Below, one piece after another: positions 28,411 to 35,732 of a stretch of 64,000 bases of DNA. The stretch's first letter is position 1, and the number at the start of each line of letters is the position of its first letter. The notes beneath the pieces are model-generated. The model ran no database searches. It was not told where the DNA came from and saw nothing but the letters and a program-made list of their open reading frames with translations. The position numbers and the translations under genes were made by a program. The stretch covers positions 1-64,000 of the forward strand of contig NZ_AKKV01000027.1 of NCBI RefSeq assembly GCF_000269865.1, given 5' to 3'. Origin of the DNA: Fictibacillus macauensis ZFHKF-1 (GTDB lineage Bacteria; Bacillota; Bacilli; Bacillales; Fictibacillaceae).

Positions 28411-28446
28411 AAACACCTTTCCGCATTGGGAAGGTGTTTTTTTTTT
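28411..28446 (+). terminator. Terminator after ftsZ
   Basis: A 12-bp stem with one G-U pair (28411-28422 with 28428-28439), a 5-nt loop and a T run to 28446. Confidence 0.92.
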
Positions 28447-28487
28447 AACAACTAGTAGCCGTTAAAAGAAATAAGCATGGAGAGATT

Positions 28488-28494
28488 TTCGACA
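28488..28494 (-). promoter_or_regulatory. Spo0A box (distal)
   Basis: A perfect TGTCGAA on the - strand, the consensus Spo0A-binding heptamer, about 110 bp upstream of the spoIIGA -35. A near match, TGACAAA, lies at 28565-28571. The hairpin arms AAGCAT/ATGCTT flank the perfect box. Confidence 0.6.
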
Positions 28495-28595
28495 AACCTC
28501 TATGCTTACTAACATTGAGATTCGTTGTTATTTCTTGTGAAGGAAAGATTTTCTCTTTAAAAAATGACAAAATTTCTGAAAATAATTGGCATTCT

Positions 28596-28639
28596 TGTCT
28601 CATGAACTGACAGACTTCCTTCCTATGTTGCCTTATACT
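28596..28639 (+). promoter_or_regulatory. Spo0A-activated spoIIG promoter
   Basis: CTGACA (28607-28612), a long 21-bp spacer and TATACT (28634-28639). The B. subtilis spoIIG promoter is known for an over-long spacer rescued by Spo0A-phosphate. Degenerate 0A-like heptamers (TGTCTCA at 28596, TGACAGA at 28608) overlap the -35, where Spo0A would contact SigmaA. The start codon is 32 bp downstream of the -10. Confidence 0.65.
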
Positions 28640-28670
28640 AAGTGAAAATCTAATAGAAAGGAGAAAACAA

Positions 28671-29591
28671 GTGACGATATACTTGGATGTCATTTGGTTT
28701 CTTAATTTTTGTATTGATTTTTTATTAATTATGCTCACCGGTCTTATTCTTAAACGAAATATTAAAAAAAGGCGTGTCATAGCGGGAGCGGCTATTGGAT
28801 CTTTCTACGTCGTACTACTCTTTATGCCACTTGCTATTAACATGTATCATCCACTCGTTAAATTTATGTTTTCCATGCTGATTATGATGATTGCATTCGG
28901 TTTTCGTAATTTTTCCTTTTTCTTTAAAAATGTAGCGATGTTTTACTTTGTTACCTTTGTGACGGGGGGAGGACTGTTTGCGCTTCACTATTTCTTGCAA
29001 CAAGACCTTCTCATTCCTGGTGGTGTGTTAGCCGCTAATCCGTCAGGAAGTGGCGATGTACTTAGCTGGGCTTTTGTTGTAATTGGTTTTCCTCTTCTGT
29101 GGCTATTTTCAAAGAAAAGGGTCGATGACATCAAGGTACAAAAGATTCATTATTCGGAAACTGTCAATGTTACTGTCATCATTGATGATTGCCAAATTGA
29201 AGCAACAGGTCTGATTGACAGCGGAAATAAACTACATGATCCTATAACGAAAGTACCGGTTATGATTCTTGATCTAACGGCTCACGAAAACTATTTTCCT
29301 AAAGAAGTGCTTGATTTCGCAAAAAACATTCATACTTTCTCTTCAGATGAGGAATCCAATTGGGTTTCGCGTTTTCGTATCGTACCCTATCGTGCAGTTG
29401 GGAAAGAGCATGCATTTTTAGCAAGCATAAAACCCGATAAAATTATTGTTTCCGGAAATCATGGGACGTTTGTTTGTGAAAAAGTACTTGTTGGTTTAAC
29501 GTATACCGCTTTATCAAACGAAGGTCATTTTAGTTGCATCGTCCATCCAGAAGTCATTGCAAACGGCATAGAACAAATTGTGGCTTCGTAA
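28671..29591 (+). CDS. spoIIGA: Pro-SigmaE processing peptidase SpoIIGA
   Basis: A 306-residue membrane aspartic protease. The first half (about 1-150) has five hydrophobic segments; the second half is the protease domain, with the catalytic aspartate in LIDSGNKL (Asp183, the same number as in B. subtilis). In the mother-cell septal membrane it is activated by SpoIIR and cleaves the SigmaE propeptide. The start is GTG 28671 with AAAGGAG upstream. sigE, encoding its substrate, follows after 27 bp. Confidence 0.95.
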   Translation: MTIYLDVIWFLNFCIDFLLIMLTGLILKRNIKKRRVIAGAAIGSFYVVLLFMPLAINMYHPLVKFMFSMLIMMIAFGFRNFSFFFKNVAMFYFVTFVTGGGLFALHYFLQQDLLIPGGVLAANPSGSGDVLSWAFVVIGFPLLWLFSKKRVDDIKVQKIHYSETVNVTVIIDDCQIEATGLIDSGNKLHDPITKVPVMILDLTAHENYFPKEVLDFAKNIHTFSSDEESNWVSRFRIVPYRAVGKEHAFLASIKPDKIIVSGNHGTFVCEKVLVGLTYTALSNEGHFSCIVHPEVIANGIEQIVAS

Positions 29592-29618
29592 GAAAACAAA
29601 ATTTGAGAGGAGCAGTGA

Positions 29619-30341
29619 ATGATGAAAACATGGCGTCTTAAGCTAACTCTTATGTGGTACAAACTATTGGTGAAGCTTGGCATTAAAACGGAAGAAATTC
29701 ACTATATTGGGGGGCATGAGGCATTACCACCGCCCCTTTCAAAAGAAGAAGAAGCACTATTGCTAGAAAAGTTACCTTCTGGTGATCCTGCAACAAAGTC
29801 ACTATTAATTGAACGCAATCTTCGTTTAGTTGTGTATATCGCCCGTAAGTTTGAAAATACGGGTATCAACATTGAGGATTTAATTAGCATTGGCACGATT
29901 GGCTTAATTAAAGCAGTTAATACCTTTAATCCAGAAAAAAAGATTAAATTAGCGACCTATGCTTCACGATGTATAGAAAATGAAATCTTAATGTACTTGC
30001 GTCGCAATAATAAAACGCGTTCGGAAGTATCTTTTGATGAACCGTTAAATGTCGATTGGGACGGCAATGAATTATTGTTATCGGACGTTTTAGGGACAGA
30101 TGAGGACATTATAACGCGCAGACTAGAAGCAAATGTTGATCGGAAATTGTTACTTAAGGCGTTATTTACGTTAAATGATCGTGAAAAACAAATTATGGAG
30201 CTTAGGTTTGGTTTATCCGGCGGCGAAGAAAAGACACAAAAAGATGTAGCAGATATGCTTGGGATCTCACAATCCTATATTTCACGCCTTGAAAAAAGAA
30301 TCATTAAACGACTACAAAAAGAGTTTAATAAAATGGTATGA
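29619..30341 (+). CDS. sigE: RNA polymerase sporulation sigma factor SigmaE (pro-form)
   Basis: A 240-residue pro-sigma factor. The N terminus ([17 protein letters not shown]) is the amphipathic propeptide, removed by SpoIIGA close to [12 protein letters not shown]. Region 2 ([48 protein letters not shown]) and region 4 ([33 protein letters not shown]) are intact. It directs early mother-cell transcription. Two adjacent ATGs fit GAGGAG at 29607-29612; the second (29622) aligns best with B. subtilis SigE, so the protein may be one residue shorter. Confidence 0.96.
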   Translation: MMKTWRLKLTLMWYKLLVKLGIKTEEIHYIGGHEALPPPLSKEEEALLLEKLPSGDPATKSLLIERNLRLVVYIARKFENTGINIEDLISIGTIGLIKAVNTFNPEKKIKLATYASRCIENEILMYLRRNNKTRSEVSFDEPLNVDWDGNELLLSDVLGTDEDIITRRLEANVDRKLLLKALFTLNDREKQIMELRFGLSGGEEKTQKDVADMLGISQSYISRLEKRIIKRLQKEFNKMV

Positions 30342-30434
30342 CGTTGTGCTTTTAAAAAGAATTTTTAATCATTAGAAACGGTTTGCTACCAACTTCTCTT
30401 GATCATTATAGCTATCGCAAAGAACTGCAACTCT

Positions 30435-30479
30435 GCATAAAATTTCCTGCCGAGGAGATACTGAAGTTTACAATACACT
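30435..30479 (+). promoter_or_regulatory. Possible SigmaF/G promoter before sigG
   Basis: GCATAA (30435-30440) and a GATACTG-like -10 about 16 bp on resemble SigmaF/SigmaG elements, which drive sigG in B. subtilis. An AATACACT at 30472-30479 also resembles a SigmaE -10 but lacks a matching -35. Both are tentative. Confidence 0.35.
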
Positions 30480-30499
30480 CCCGGTAGGAGGAAAATCCA

Positions 30500-31282
30500 T
30501 TGAGCCGAAATAAAGTAGAAATCTGCGGAGTAGACACATCTAAACTTCCAGTATTGAAAAACCCCGAAATGCGGGAGCTATTTGCAAAAATGCAAAGTGG
30601 AGATATTAGCGCTCGAGAAACGCTTGTAAATGGAAACTTACGACTTGTGCTAAGTGTGATTCAGCGCTTTAATAACCGAGGTGAATATGTTGATGATCTT
30701 TTTCAAGTTGGCTGTATTGGGCTAATGAAATCCATCGACAATTTTGATCTTGGGCAAAATGTAAAGTTTTCAACGTATGCTGTCCCAATGATCATTGGGG
30801 AAATTCGCAGATATTTACGAGATAATAATCCAATTCGCGTGTCGCGATCATTGCGAGATATCGCCTATAAGGCGTTGCAGGTGCGTGATCAACTAATGAG
30901 TAAACTTTCTCGCGAACCAACAGCGCAGCAAATTGCCGATGCTCTAGAGGTGCCAAAAGAAGAAGTTGTTTTTGCTCTTGATGCCATTCAGGATCCTGTT
31001 TCTTTGTTTGAACCTATTTATAATGATGGTGGCGATCCTATTTATGTAATGGATCAAATTAGTGATGATAAAGCGAAGGATTTCCAATGGATTGAAGAAA
31101 TTGCGTTAAAAGAAGCAATGCGCCGTTTAAATGAACGCGAAAAAATGATTTTAACGATGCGCTTCTTTCAAGGGAAAACGCAGATGGAAGTCGCCGATGA
31201 AATTGGCATCTCCCAAGCGCAAGTATCTCGTCTTGAAAAAGCAGCTATTTCGCAAATGAATAAAAATATTCAAAGCAGTTAA
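30500..31282 (+). CDS. sigG: RNA polymerase sporulation sigma factor SigmaG
   Basis: A 260-residue sigma-70 family factor of the late forespore. The N terminus SRNKVEICGVDTSKLPVL is specific to SigmaG. Region 2 (NLRLVLSVIQRFNNRGEYVDDLFQVGCIGLMKSIDNFD), region 3 (EPTAQQIADAL) and region 4 (TQMEVADEIGISQAQVSRLEK) are complete. The TTG start at 30500, with TAGGAGG upstream, is also used by B. subtilis sigG. The 158-bp gap after sigE suggests its own promoter. Confidence 0.96.
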   Translation: MSRNKVEICGVDTSKLPVLKNPEMRELFAKMQSGDISARETLVNGNLRLVLSVIQRFNNRGEYVDDLFQVGCIGLMKSIDNFDLGQNVKFSTYAVPMIIGEIRRYLRDNNPIRVSRSLRDIAYKALQVRDQLMSKLSREPTAQQIADALEVPKEEVVFALDAIQDPVSLFEPIYNDGGDPIYVMDQISDDKAKDFQWIEEIALKEAMRRLNEREKMILTMRFFQGKTQMEVADEIGISQAQVSRLEKAAISQMNKNIQSS

Positions 31283-31324
31283 TCTTGTATTTTTGATACA
31301 TAGCTTACTCACAGAAGCTATTGC

Positions 31325-31356
31325 AACAACCCGCCCAATCGGCGGGTTGTTTGTTG
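31325..31356 (+). terminator. Terminator after sigG
   Basis: An 11-bp GC-rich stem (31325-31335 with 31341-31351), a 5-nt loop and a short T-rich tail. Confidence 0.88.
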
Positions 31357-31411
31357 TACATGAAATGCGAGAAGGATTCATATAGTAGTCATAGAAGGGC
31401 GGGATGGAAGG

Positions 31412-31696
31412 ATGAAAATTTCGGATTTTCAAGTAAAAGATGTCGTAAATGTGGCGAATGGAAAGAAATTAGGACATATAGCCGATCTTGAAATTAACGT
31501 AACGACAGGAAAAATTGATTCATTGATTATACCAGGCGCAGGAAAAATGCTAGGTTTTTTTTCACGAGAAAGCGACATCGTTATTCCTTGGCGTAACATT
31601 GTAAAAATAGGCACAGATGTCATTTTAGTAAGACATAACGATGGCCAAGAAGTTGCTGAATATATGAAAGAGCCATTTGATCAACTGAAAAAGTAA
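31412..31696 (+). CDS. ylmC: PRC-barrel protein YlmC/YmxH
   Basis: A 94-residue protein of the YlmC/YmxH family, with a PRC-barrel-like fold (DVVNVANGKKLGHIADLEINVTTGKI, then IPWRNIVKIGTDVILV). The function is not established. In sporulating Firmicutes the gene follows sigG, as here. GGAAGG lies just before ATG 31412. Confidence 0.9.
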   Translation: MKISDFQVKDVVNVANGKKLGHIADLEINVTTGKIDSLIIPGAGKMLGFFSRESDIVIPWRNIVKIGTDVILVRHNDGQEVAEYMKEPFDQLKK

Positions 31697-31771
31697 ATAC
31701 AATTATACGGCTTGCACGACATGTGATAAAATAAAAGCATCATGACTAGTGGAAAAAGGAGAGGTGCGACC

Positions 31772-32590
31772 TTGAATGCGGAACCATTTATTCAACAAGG
31801 CATCGTGTTTTCAGTGCAAGAGAAAATGGTGCCAGTAGGGTTGACCATTGGAATTACTTCACGGACCGGCGGGGTTAGTGTCCCGCCGTATGAATCGCTA
31901 AATGCTGGCTTTCATGTGGGCGATGATCCGCTAGACGTGGTGCGTAATCGCACGTTGATTAGTGAGGCAATCTCAGTCCCGTTATCACGTTGGGTTGGTT
32001 CAGAGCAAGTGCATGAAGCGACGATTCAAAAGGTAACGAAAGAGCATGCGGGACGAGGCGCAAAAGATTTACAAAGTGCCCTTGCCCGTACAGACGGTCT
32101 GTATACATCGGATCCTTCCATATTGCTAACCTCTTTGTATGCTGATTGTGTACCTCTTTTTTTTATTAGTAAAAAGAATGGACTCGTCGGACTTGCTCAT
32201 GCCGGTTGGAAGGGAACAGCGGCCAAAATTGGTGCTAAAATGGTGGAACTATGGGTAGAAAAAGAACAGGTAGCTAGCGATGACATTACGGTCGTCATTG
32301 GGCCGTCCATTGGTCGCTGTTGTTACGAAGTGAATAACTATGTTATCGAACAAATGAAAGCGGCAGCTTCTATCCTAACACCTGCGCTTATTTATGAAGA
32401 AACGTCAGAAGACACTTATCAGTTAGACTTAAAAGAAATGAACCGTCATATTCTACTGTCTGCTGGCATAAAAGAAGACAACATTCACGTATCAACGTAT
32501 TGTACGAGCTGTCAAAATGATTTGTTTTTTTCTCACCGAAAAGAGCAAGGACAGGCAGGAAGAATGATGAGTTACATCGGTTATGCTTGA
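31772..32590 (+). CDS. ylmD: Purine nucleoside phosphorylase-like protein YlmD (YfiH/LACC1 family)
   Basis: A 272-residue YfiH-family protein; members act on purine nucleosides (adenosine phosphorylase/deaminase, LACC1-type). The metal and catalytic residues are visible: DCVPLFFI, HAGWKGTAAKI, CCYEV and the C-terminal CTSCQNDLFFSHRKE. The start chosen is TTG 31772, with AAGGAGAGG at 31757-31764; the longer ATG at 31742 lies upstream of that site. A weak extended -10 (TGA-TAAAAT, 31724-31732) may serve ylmD. Confidence 0.88.
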   Translation: MNAEPFIQQGIVFSVQEKMVPVGLTIGITSRTGGVSVPPYESLNAGFHVGDDPLDVVRNRTLISEAISVPLSRWVGSEQVHEATIQKVTKEHAGRGAKDLQSALARTDGLYTSDPSILLTSLYADCVPLFFISKKNGLVGLAHAGWKGTAAKIGAKMVELWVEKEQVASDDITVVIGPSIGRCCYEVNNYVIEQMKAAASILTPALIYEETSEDTYQLDLKEMNRHILLSAGIKEDNIHVSTYCTSCQNDLFFSHRKEQGQAGRMMSYIGYA

Positions 32591-32602
32591 AAGGAGTAAG
32601 GT

Positions 32603-33280
32603 GTGGATATTAAACAAAATTTACAGCATATAAAAGAAAGAATTACAACGATTTGTCAAGAAAAAAAGCGAAATCCAGAGGACGTGAAAATCATTGCTGT
32701 TACGAAGTATGTTAGTACTGAAACTGCGATCCAAGCGGTCAGTGCTGGTGTGCAACATATCGGAGAAAATCGTCCTGAAGGCCTAGCAACGAAATACGAA
32801 GCCTTACCAGAAGGAATTACATGGCACTTCATAGGAAGCTTACAGACTCGAAAGGTAAAGGAAATTCTTCCATTTGTGGATTGTATTCATTCACTTGATC
32901 GCGCCTCGCTTGCCAAAGAGATTCAAAAGCGCGCTGACCGCGTGATTGATTGTATGGTACAAGTCAATGTATCTGGAGAAGAATCAAAGCATGGCATTTC
33001 ACCACAAGAGCTTTTGTCATTCATTGAAAGCATGAAGGAATATCCTTCGATTCGCATTGTAGGCTTAATGACAATGGCCCCCTTCACTGACGATCAAAAC
33101 TTGCTTCATACTGTGTTTGCTTCAATGAAAACATTACAGCAAGAAGTGCAGGACAAGCAGTTCTCATTTGCTCCTTGTACAGAACTATCGATGGGAATGT
33201 CAAATGATTACGAGATTGCGGTCCAGGAAGGAGCAACCTTCGTTAGAATTGGCACCAGCCTGGTCGGAAAAGAATTTTAG
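32603..33280 (+). CDS. ylmE: PLP-homeostasis protein YlmE (YggS/PLPBP family)
   Basis: A 225-residue fold-type III PLP-binding protein with no known catalytic activity; the family buffers pyridoxal phosphate. The PLP lysine is in IIAVTKYVS near residue 36; HFIGSLQTRK, VQVNVSGEESKHG and LSMGMSNDYEIAVQEG, which contact the cofactor and phosphate, are all present. The GTG start at 32603 follows AAGGAG by 7 bases. It is in the ylm group with sepF. Confidence 0.93.
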   Translation: MDIKQNLQHIKERITTICQEKKRNPEDVKIIAVTKYVSTETAIQAVSAGVQHIGENRPEGLATKYEALPEGITWHFIGSLQTRKVKEILPFVDCIHSLDRASLAKEIQKRADRVIDCMVQVNVSGEESKHGISPQELLSFIESMKEYPSIRIVGLMTMAPFTDDQNLLHTVFASMKTLQQEVQDKQFSFAPCTELSMGMSNDYEIAVQEGATFVRIGTSLVGKEF

Positions 33281-33292
33281 GAGGGACAATTC

Positions 33293-33712
33293 ATGAGCAT
33301 TAAAAATCGATTCAAGCGTTTTTTTGACCTTGATGAAGATGAATATGTCTACGAAGAAACGACAGAAGCGCCGACCCAATCGTACGATGAAGACATGGTA
33401 GATGATCGTAAAGGAAAACAAAATATCGTAAGTTTACAAAGCATTCAGCAACAATCAAAAGTGGTGTTGATTGAGCCGCGTGTCTACGCAGAAGCACAAG
33501 ATATTGCTGATCAGTTAAAGAATAGACGCTCGGTTGTTATGAACTTGCAACGAATTTCACATGATCAAGCGAAACGCATTGTCGACTTTTTAAGTGGAAC
33601 AGTCTATGCACTTGGTGGTGATATTCAAAAGTTAGGGCCGAATACGTTTTTATGTACACCTGAAAATGTTGACGTCTCAGGCTCGATTTCAGAAATGCAA
33701 CATGGAGAATAG
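33293..33712 (+). CDS. sepF: Cell division protein SepF
   Basis: A 139-residue protein with an N-terminal amphipathic membrane-binding helix ([12 protein letters not shown]), an acidic linker, and a C-terminal SepF core ([48 protein letters not shown]). It polymerises into rings and tethers FtsZ, overlapping FtsA in function. It lies 12 bp after ylmE. Confidence 0.95.
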   Translation: MSIKNRFKRFFDLDEDEYVYEETTEAPTQSYDEDMVDDRKGKQNIVSLQSIQQQSKVVLIEPRVYAEAQDIADQLKNRRSVVMNLQRISHDQAKRIVDFLSGTVYALGGDIQKLGPNTFLCTPENVDVSGSISEMQHGE

Positions 33713-33729
33713 TAAAGGAGTTGACTTTA

Positions 33730-34005
33730 TTGGTCGCATTTGAAATTTATAAAACGATTTCTGTTATTGTCCAAATTTACACATACATGATTATCGCCTA
33801 CATATTTATGAGTTGGGTACCGAATATTCAAAACTCTGCTTTCGGGAGATTGTTAAGTCGATTAGTAGAACCATACTTAACGCCATTCCGGAAAATCATT
33901 CCTCCGTTAGGTATGATTGATATATCGCCAATTGTTGCGCTGTTTGTACTGCGCCTCGCAACATCTGGACTAGGAACGGTCATTCTAAAATTGTTTTATT
34001 CATAA
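33730..34005 (+). CDS. ylmG: YggT-family membrane protein YlmG
   Basis: A 91-residue protein with two hydrophobic segments separated by a loop containing VEPYLTPFRKIIPPLGMIDISP, typical of the YggT/YlmG family. The role is unclear; in this cluster it is linked to division. The start chosen is TTG 33730, 9 bases after AAAGGAG; an in-frame TTG at 33721 abuts that site. Confidence 0.88.
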   Translation: MVAFEIYKTISVIVQIYTYMIIAYIFMSWVPNIQNSAFGRLLSRLVEPYLTPFRKIIPPLGMIDISPIVALFVLRLATSGLGTVILKLFYS

Positions 34006-34020
34006 GGAAGAGAGCTTACC

Positions 34021-34794
34021 ATGAATTTATATCAACATTTTCGTAAAGATGAGTATCCATTTATCGATCAGGTGCTTCAATGGAAAAATGAGGTAGAAGA
34101 ACGTTTCTCCGTCAAATTAACGGATTTTCTCGATCCGCGAGAACAAGATATAGCAACGAGTATTATCGGGAAAGATGCAGATTCCTCCCTGTCTTTTTGG
34201 GGAGGTTCTTCTCATTCAGAACGAAGACGTGCGCTCATTCATCACGCCTACTTAGAGCCAAAGCCTAGTGATTTTGAACTATCAGTTTTTGAAATTCAAT
34301 ATCCTACGAAATTTTCTTCACTAGAACATCGTGATGTGTTAGGTGCATTAATGAATATTGGCGTTAAACGAAGCAAGTTTGGTGATATCGTTCATAGTCA
34401 AGATCGCCTTCAAGTGACCGTCGCCAATGAAATAAAAGATTTTATAGCTATGAATGTTACGAAAATAGGCCGAACAAGCGTGACGCTCCAGCTCGTAGAG
34501 GAAGGCGCTTATTTACATCCTGAAGAACGCTATGTAGAAAAAGCAGGGACAGTTTCATCTCTTCGCCTTGATGTGATGATTGCAGAAGTGTACGGGCTAT
34601 CTCGGAGTAAGGCTGCGCCATTCATTACCTCTTCTAAAGTGAAAGTGAATTGGCGGAAAGTTGAAGATCCTTCTTTTCCTTTACAGCAAGGTGATTATAT
34701 ATCTCTGCGTGGATTTGGGCGTAGCAAGTTACTTCACGTCGGTGACAAAACGAAAAAAGATAAATGGCGCATTACGTATGGAATCTTACAATAA
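34021..34794 (+). CDS. ylmH: S4-domain RNA-binding protein YlmH
   Basis: A 257-residue protein with an N-terminal YlmH-specific domain (FLDPREQDIA, SERRRALIHHAYLEP, and RDVLGALMNIGVKRSKFGDI) and a C-terminal S4 domain (SSLRLDVMIAEVYGLSRSKAAPFITSSKVKVNWRKVE, from about residue 178). Published work links YlmH to ribosome-associated quality control on stalled 50S subunits, in parallel with RqcP; rqcH is encoded in this same window. The ATG lies 15 bp after ylmG. Confidence 0.93.
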   Translation: MNLYQHFRKDEYPFIDQVLQWKNEVEERFSVKLTDFLDPREQDIATSIIGKDADSSLSFWGGSSHSERRRALIHHAYLEPKPSDFELSVFEIQYPTKFSSLEHRDVLGALMNIGVKRSKFGDIVHSQDRLQVTVANEIKDFIAMNVTKIGRTSVTLQLVEEGAYLHPEERYVEKAGTVSSLRLDVMIAEVYGLSRSKAAPFITSSKVKVNWRKVEDPSFPLQQGDYISLRGFGRSKLLHVGDKTKKDKWRITYGILQ

Positions 34795-34877
34795 TTTTGA
34801 CAGATGATGCAGGAAAGCACCAGCTGTTGTCGAAACAATGAAAGAAAGAAAAAGCATCATTAGCGGAGGTGGCTGAA

Positions 34878-35375
34878 ATGCCTTTAACACCATTAGATAT
34901 TCATAACAAGGAGTTTACGAGAGGATTTCGCGGTTATAATGAAGATGAAGTGAACGAATTTCTCGATAAGGTGATCAAAGACTATGAGTCCGTCATCCGT
35001 GAAAAACAGGGGCTAGAAGAAACAGTAGCCAAATTGGAAGAGAAGTTAGATTACTTCAAAAATATCGAAGACACGTTAAATAAATCCATTCTGATTGCCC
35101 AAGAAACGGGAGAAGAAGTGAAGCGTAATGCGACGAAAGAAGCACGTTTAATTGTGAAAGAAGCAGAAAAAAATGCGGATCGCATCATTAACGAAGCGCT
35201 TTCGAAGTCGCGTAAAGTATCAATGGATATTGAAGAGATAAAAAAACAAGCCAATGTGTATCGCACACGTTTTCGCATGTTGATTGAAGCGCAACTAGAA
35301 ATGTTGAAAAACGATGAATGGGAAGTGCTTCAGCCCGTTGAGCTCCCTGAGGGCTATGAGTTAGAGGTTAAATAG
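34878..35375 (+). CDS. divIVA: Cell-pole and septum protein DivIVA
   Basis: A 165-residue coiled-coil protein. The N-terminal lipid-binding domain (MPLTPLDIHNKEFTRGFRGYNEDEVNEFLDK) is followed by a long coiled coil to about residue 150. It recognises negatively curved membrane and recruits MinJ/MinCD and chromosome-anchoring factors. GGAGGTGG at 34865-34872 sets ATG 34878 as start; the in-frame GTG 34869 is part of that site. A TTGACA at 34797 lacks a good -10. Confidence 0.95.
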   Translation: MPLTPLDIHNKEFTRGFRGYNEDEVNEFLDKVIKDYESVIREKQGLEETVAKLEEKLDYFKNIEDTLNKSILIAQETGEEVKRNATKEARLIVKEAEKNADRIINEALSKSRKVSMDIEEIKKQANVYRTRFRMLIEAQLEMLKNDEWEVLQPVELPEGYELEVK

Positions 35376-35380
35376 ACCGC

Positions 35381-35410
35381 TTGACGATAAGGTCTGAAAA
35401 AGCATATAAT
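35381..35410 (+). promoter_or_regulatory. SigmaA promoter of ileS
   Basis: TTGACG (35381-35386), an 18-bp spacer and TATAAT (35405-35410), just after divIVA. Transcription should start near 35417, at the head of the T-box leader. Confidence 0.85.
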
Positions 35411-35416
35411 TCTATA

Positions 35417-35690
35417 CAGAATAAAATTATAAGTTAAAACGATGAAGGGAACAGTATGGCAAGGAATCGTTTTTTTTTAGCGAGCTAGTGATGGTGTAAG
35501 ACTAGCAAACGACCCTGTCCGGAACATCATCCTGGAGTTTCTAAGCTGAACGATCGTAATAGTAAGCTTAGCGTGTATTCACGATACGAATAGTAAAGCG
35601 GGTTCTTTACTGTTAATGAAGAGCCTATTAGGGTGGTACCGCGGGTAGCCTTCTCGTCCCTTTCTTGGATGAGAAGGCTTTTTTTTATGG
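35417..35690 (+). ncRNA. T-box leader of ileS (isoleucine tRNA-sensing)
   Basis: This leader fills the 357-bp gap before ileS. Stem I begins near 35438 with GATGA and AGTA elements; the conserved AGCGAG/GGTG apical region follows. The probable specifier is ATC at 35526-35528, an isoleucine codon, placed just before ATCCTGGAG. The T-box AGGGTGGTACCGCG is at 35630-35643, and the terminator is a 9-bp stem (35647-35655 with 35671-35679) plus a T run. Uncharged tRNA-Ile should stabilise the antiterminator and raise ileS expression. Confidence 0.93.
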
Positions 35691-35732
35691 ATCTTGACGG
35701 GACACCGTTAGTTATATACAGGAGGGGTATTA

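Noticed and set aside
30352-30368. Terminator after sigE
   Set aside because: The 7-bp stem is A/T only with a 3-base loop and no separate T run, too weak to call.
34797-34825. TTGACA before divIVA as a full promoter
   Set aside because: No acceptable -10 hexamer occurs 16-19 bp downstream.
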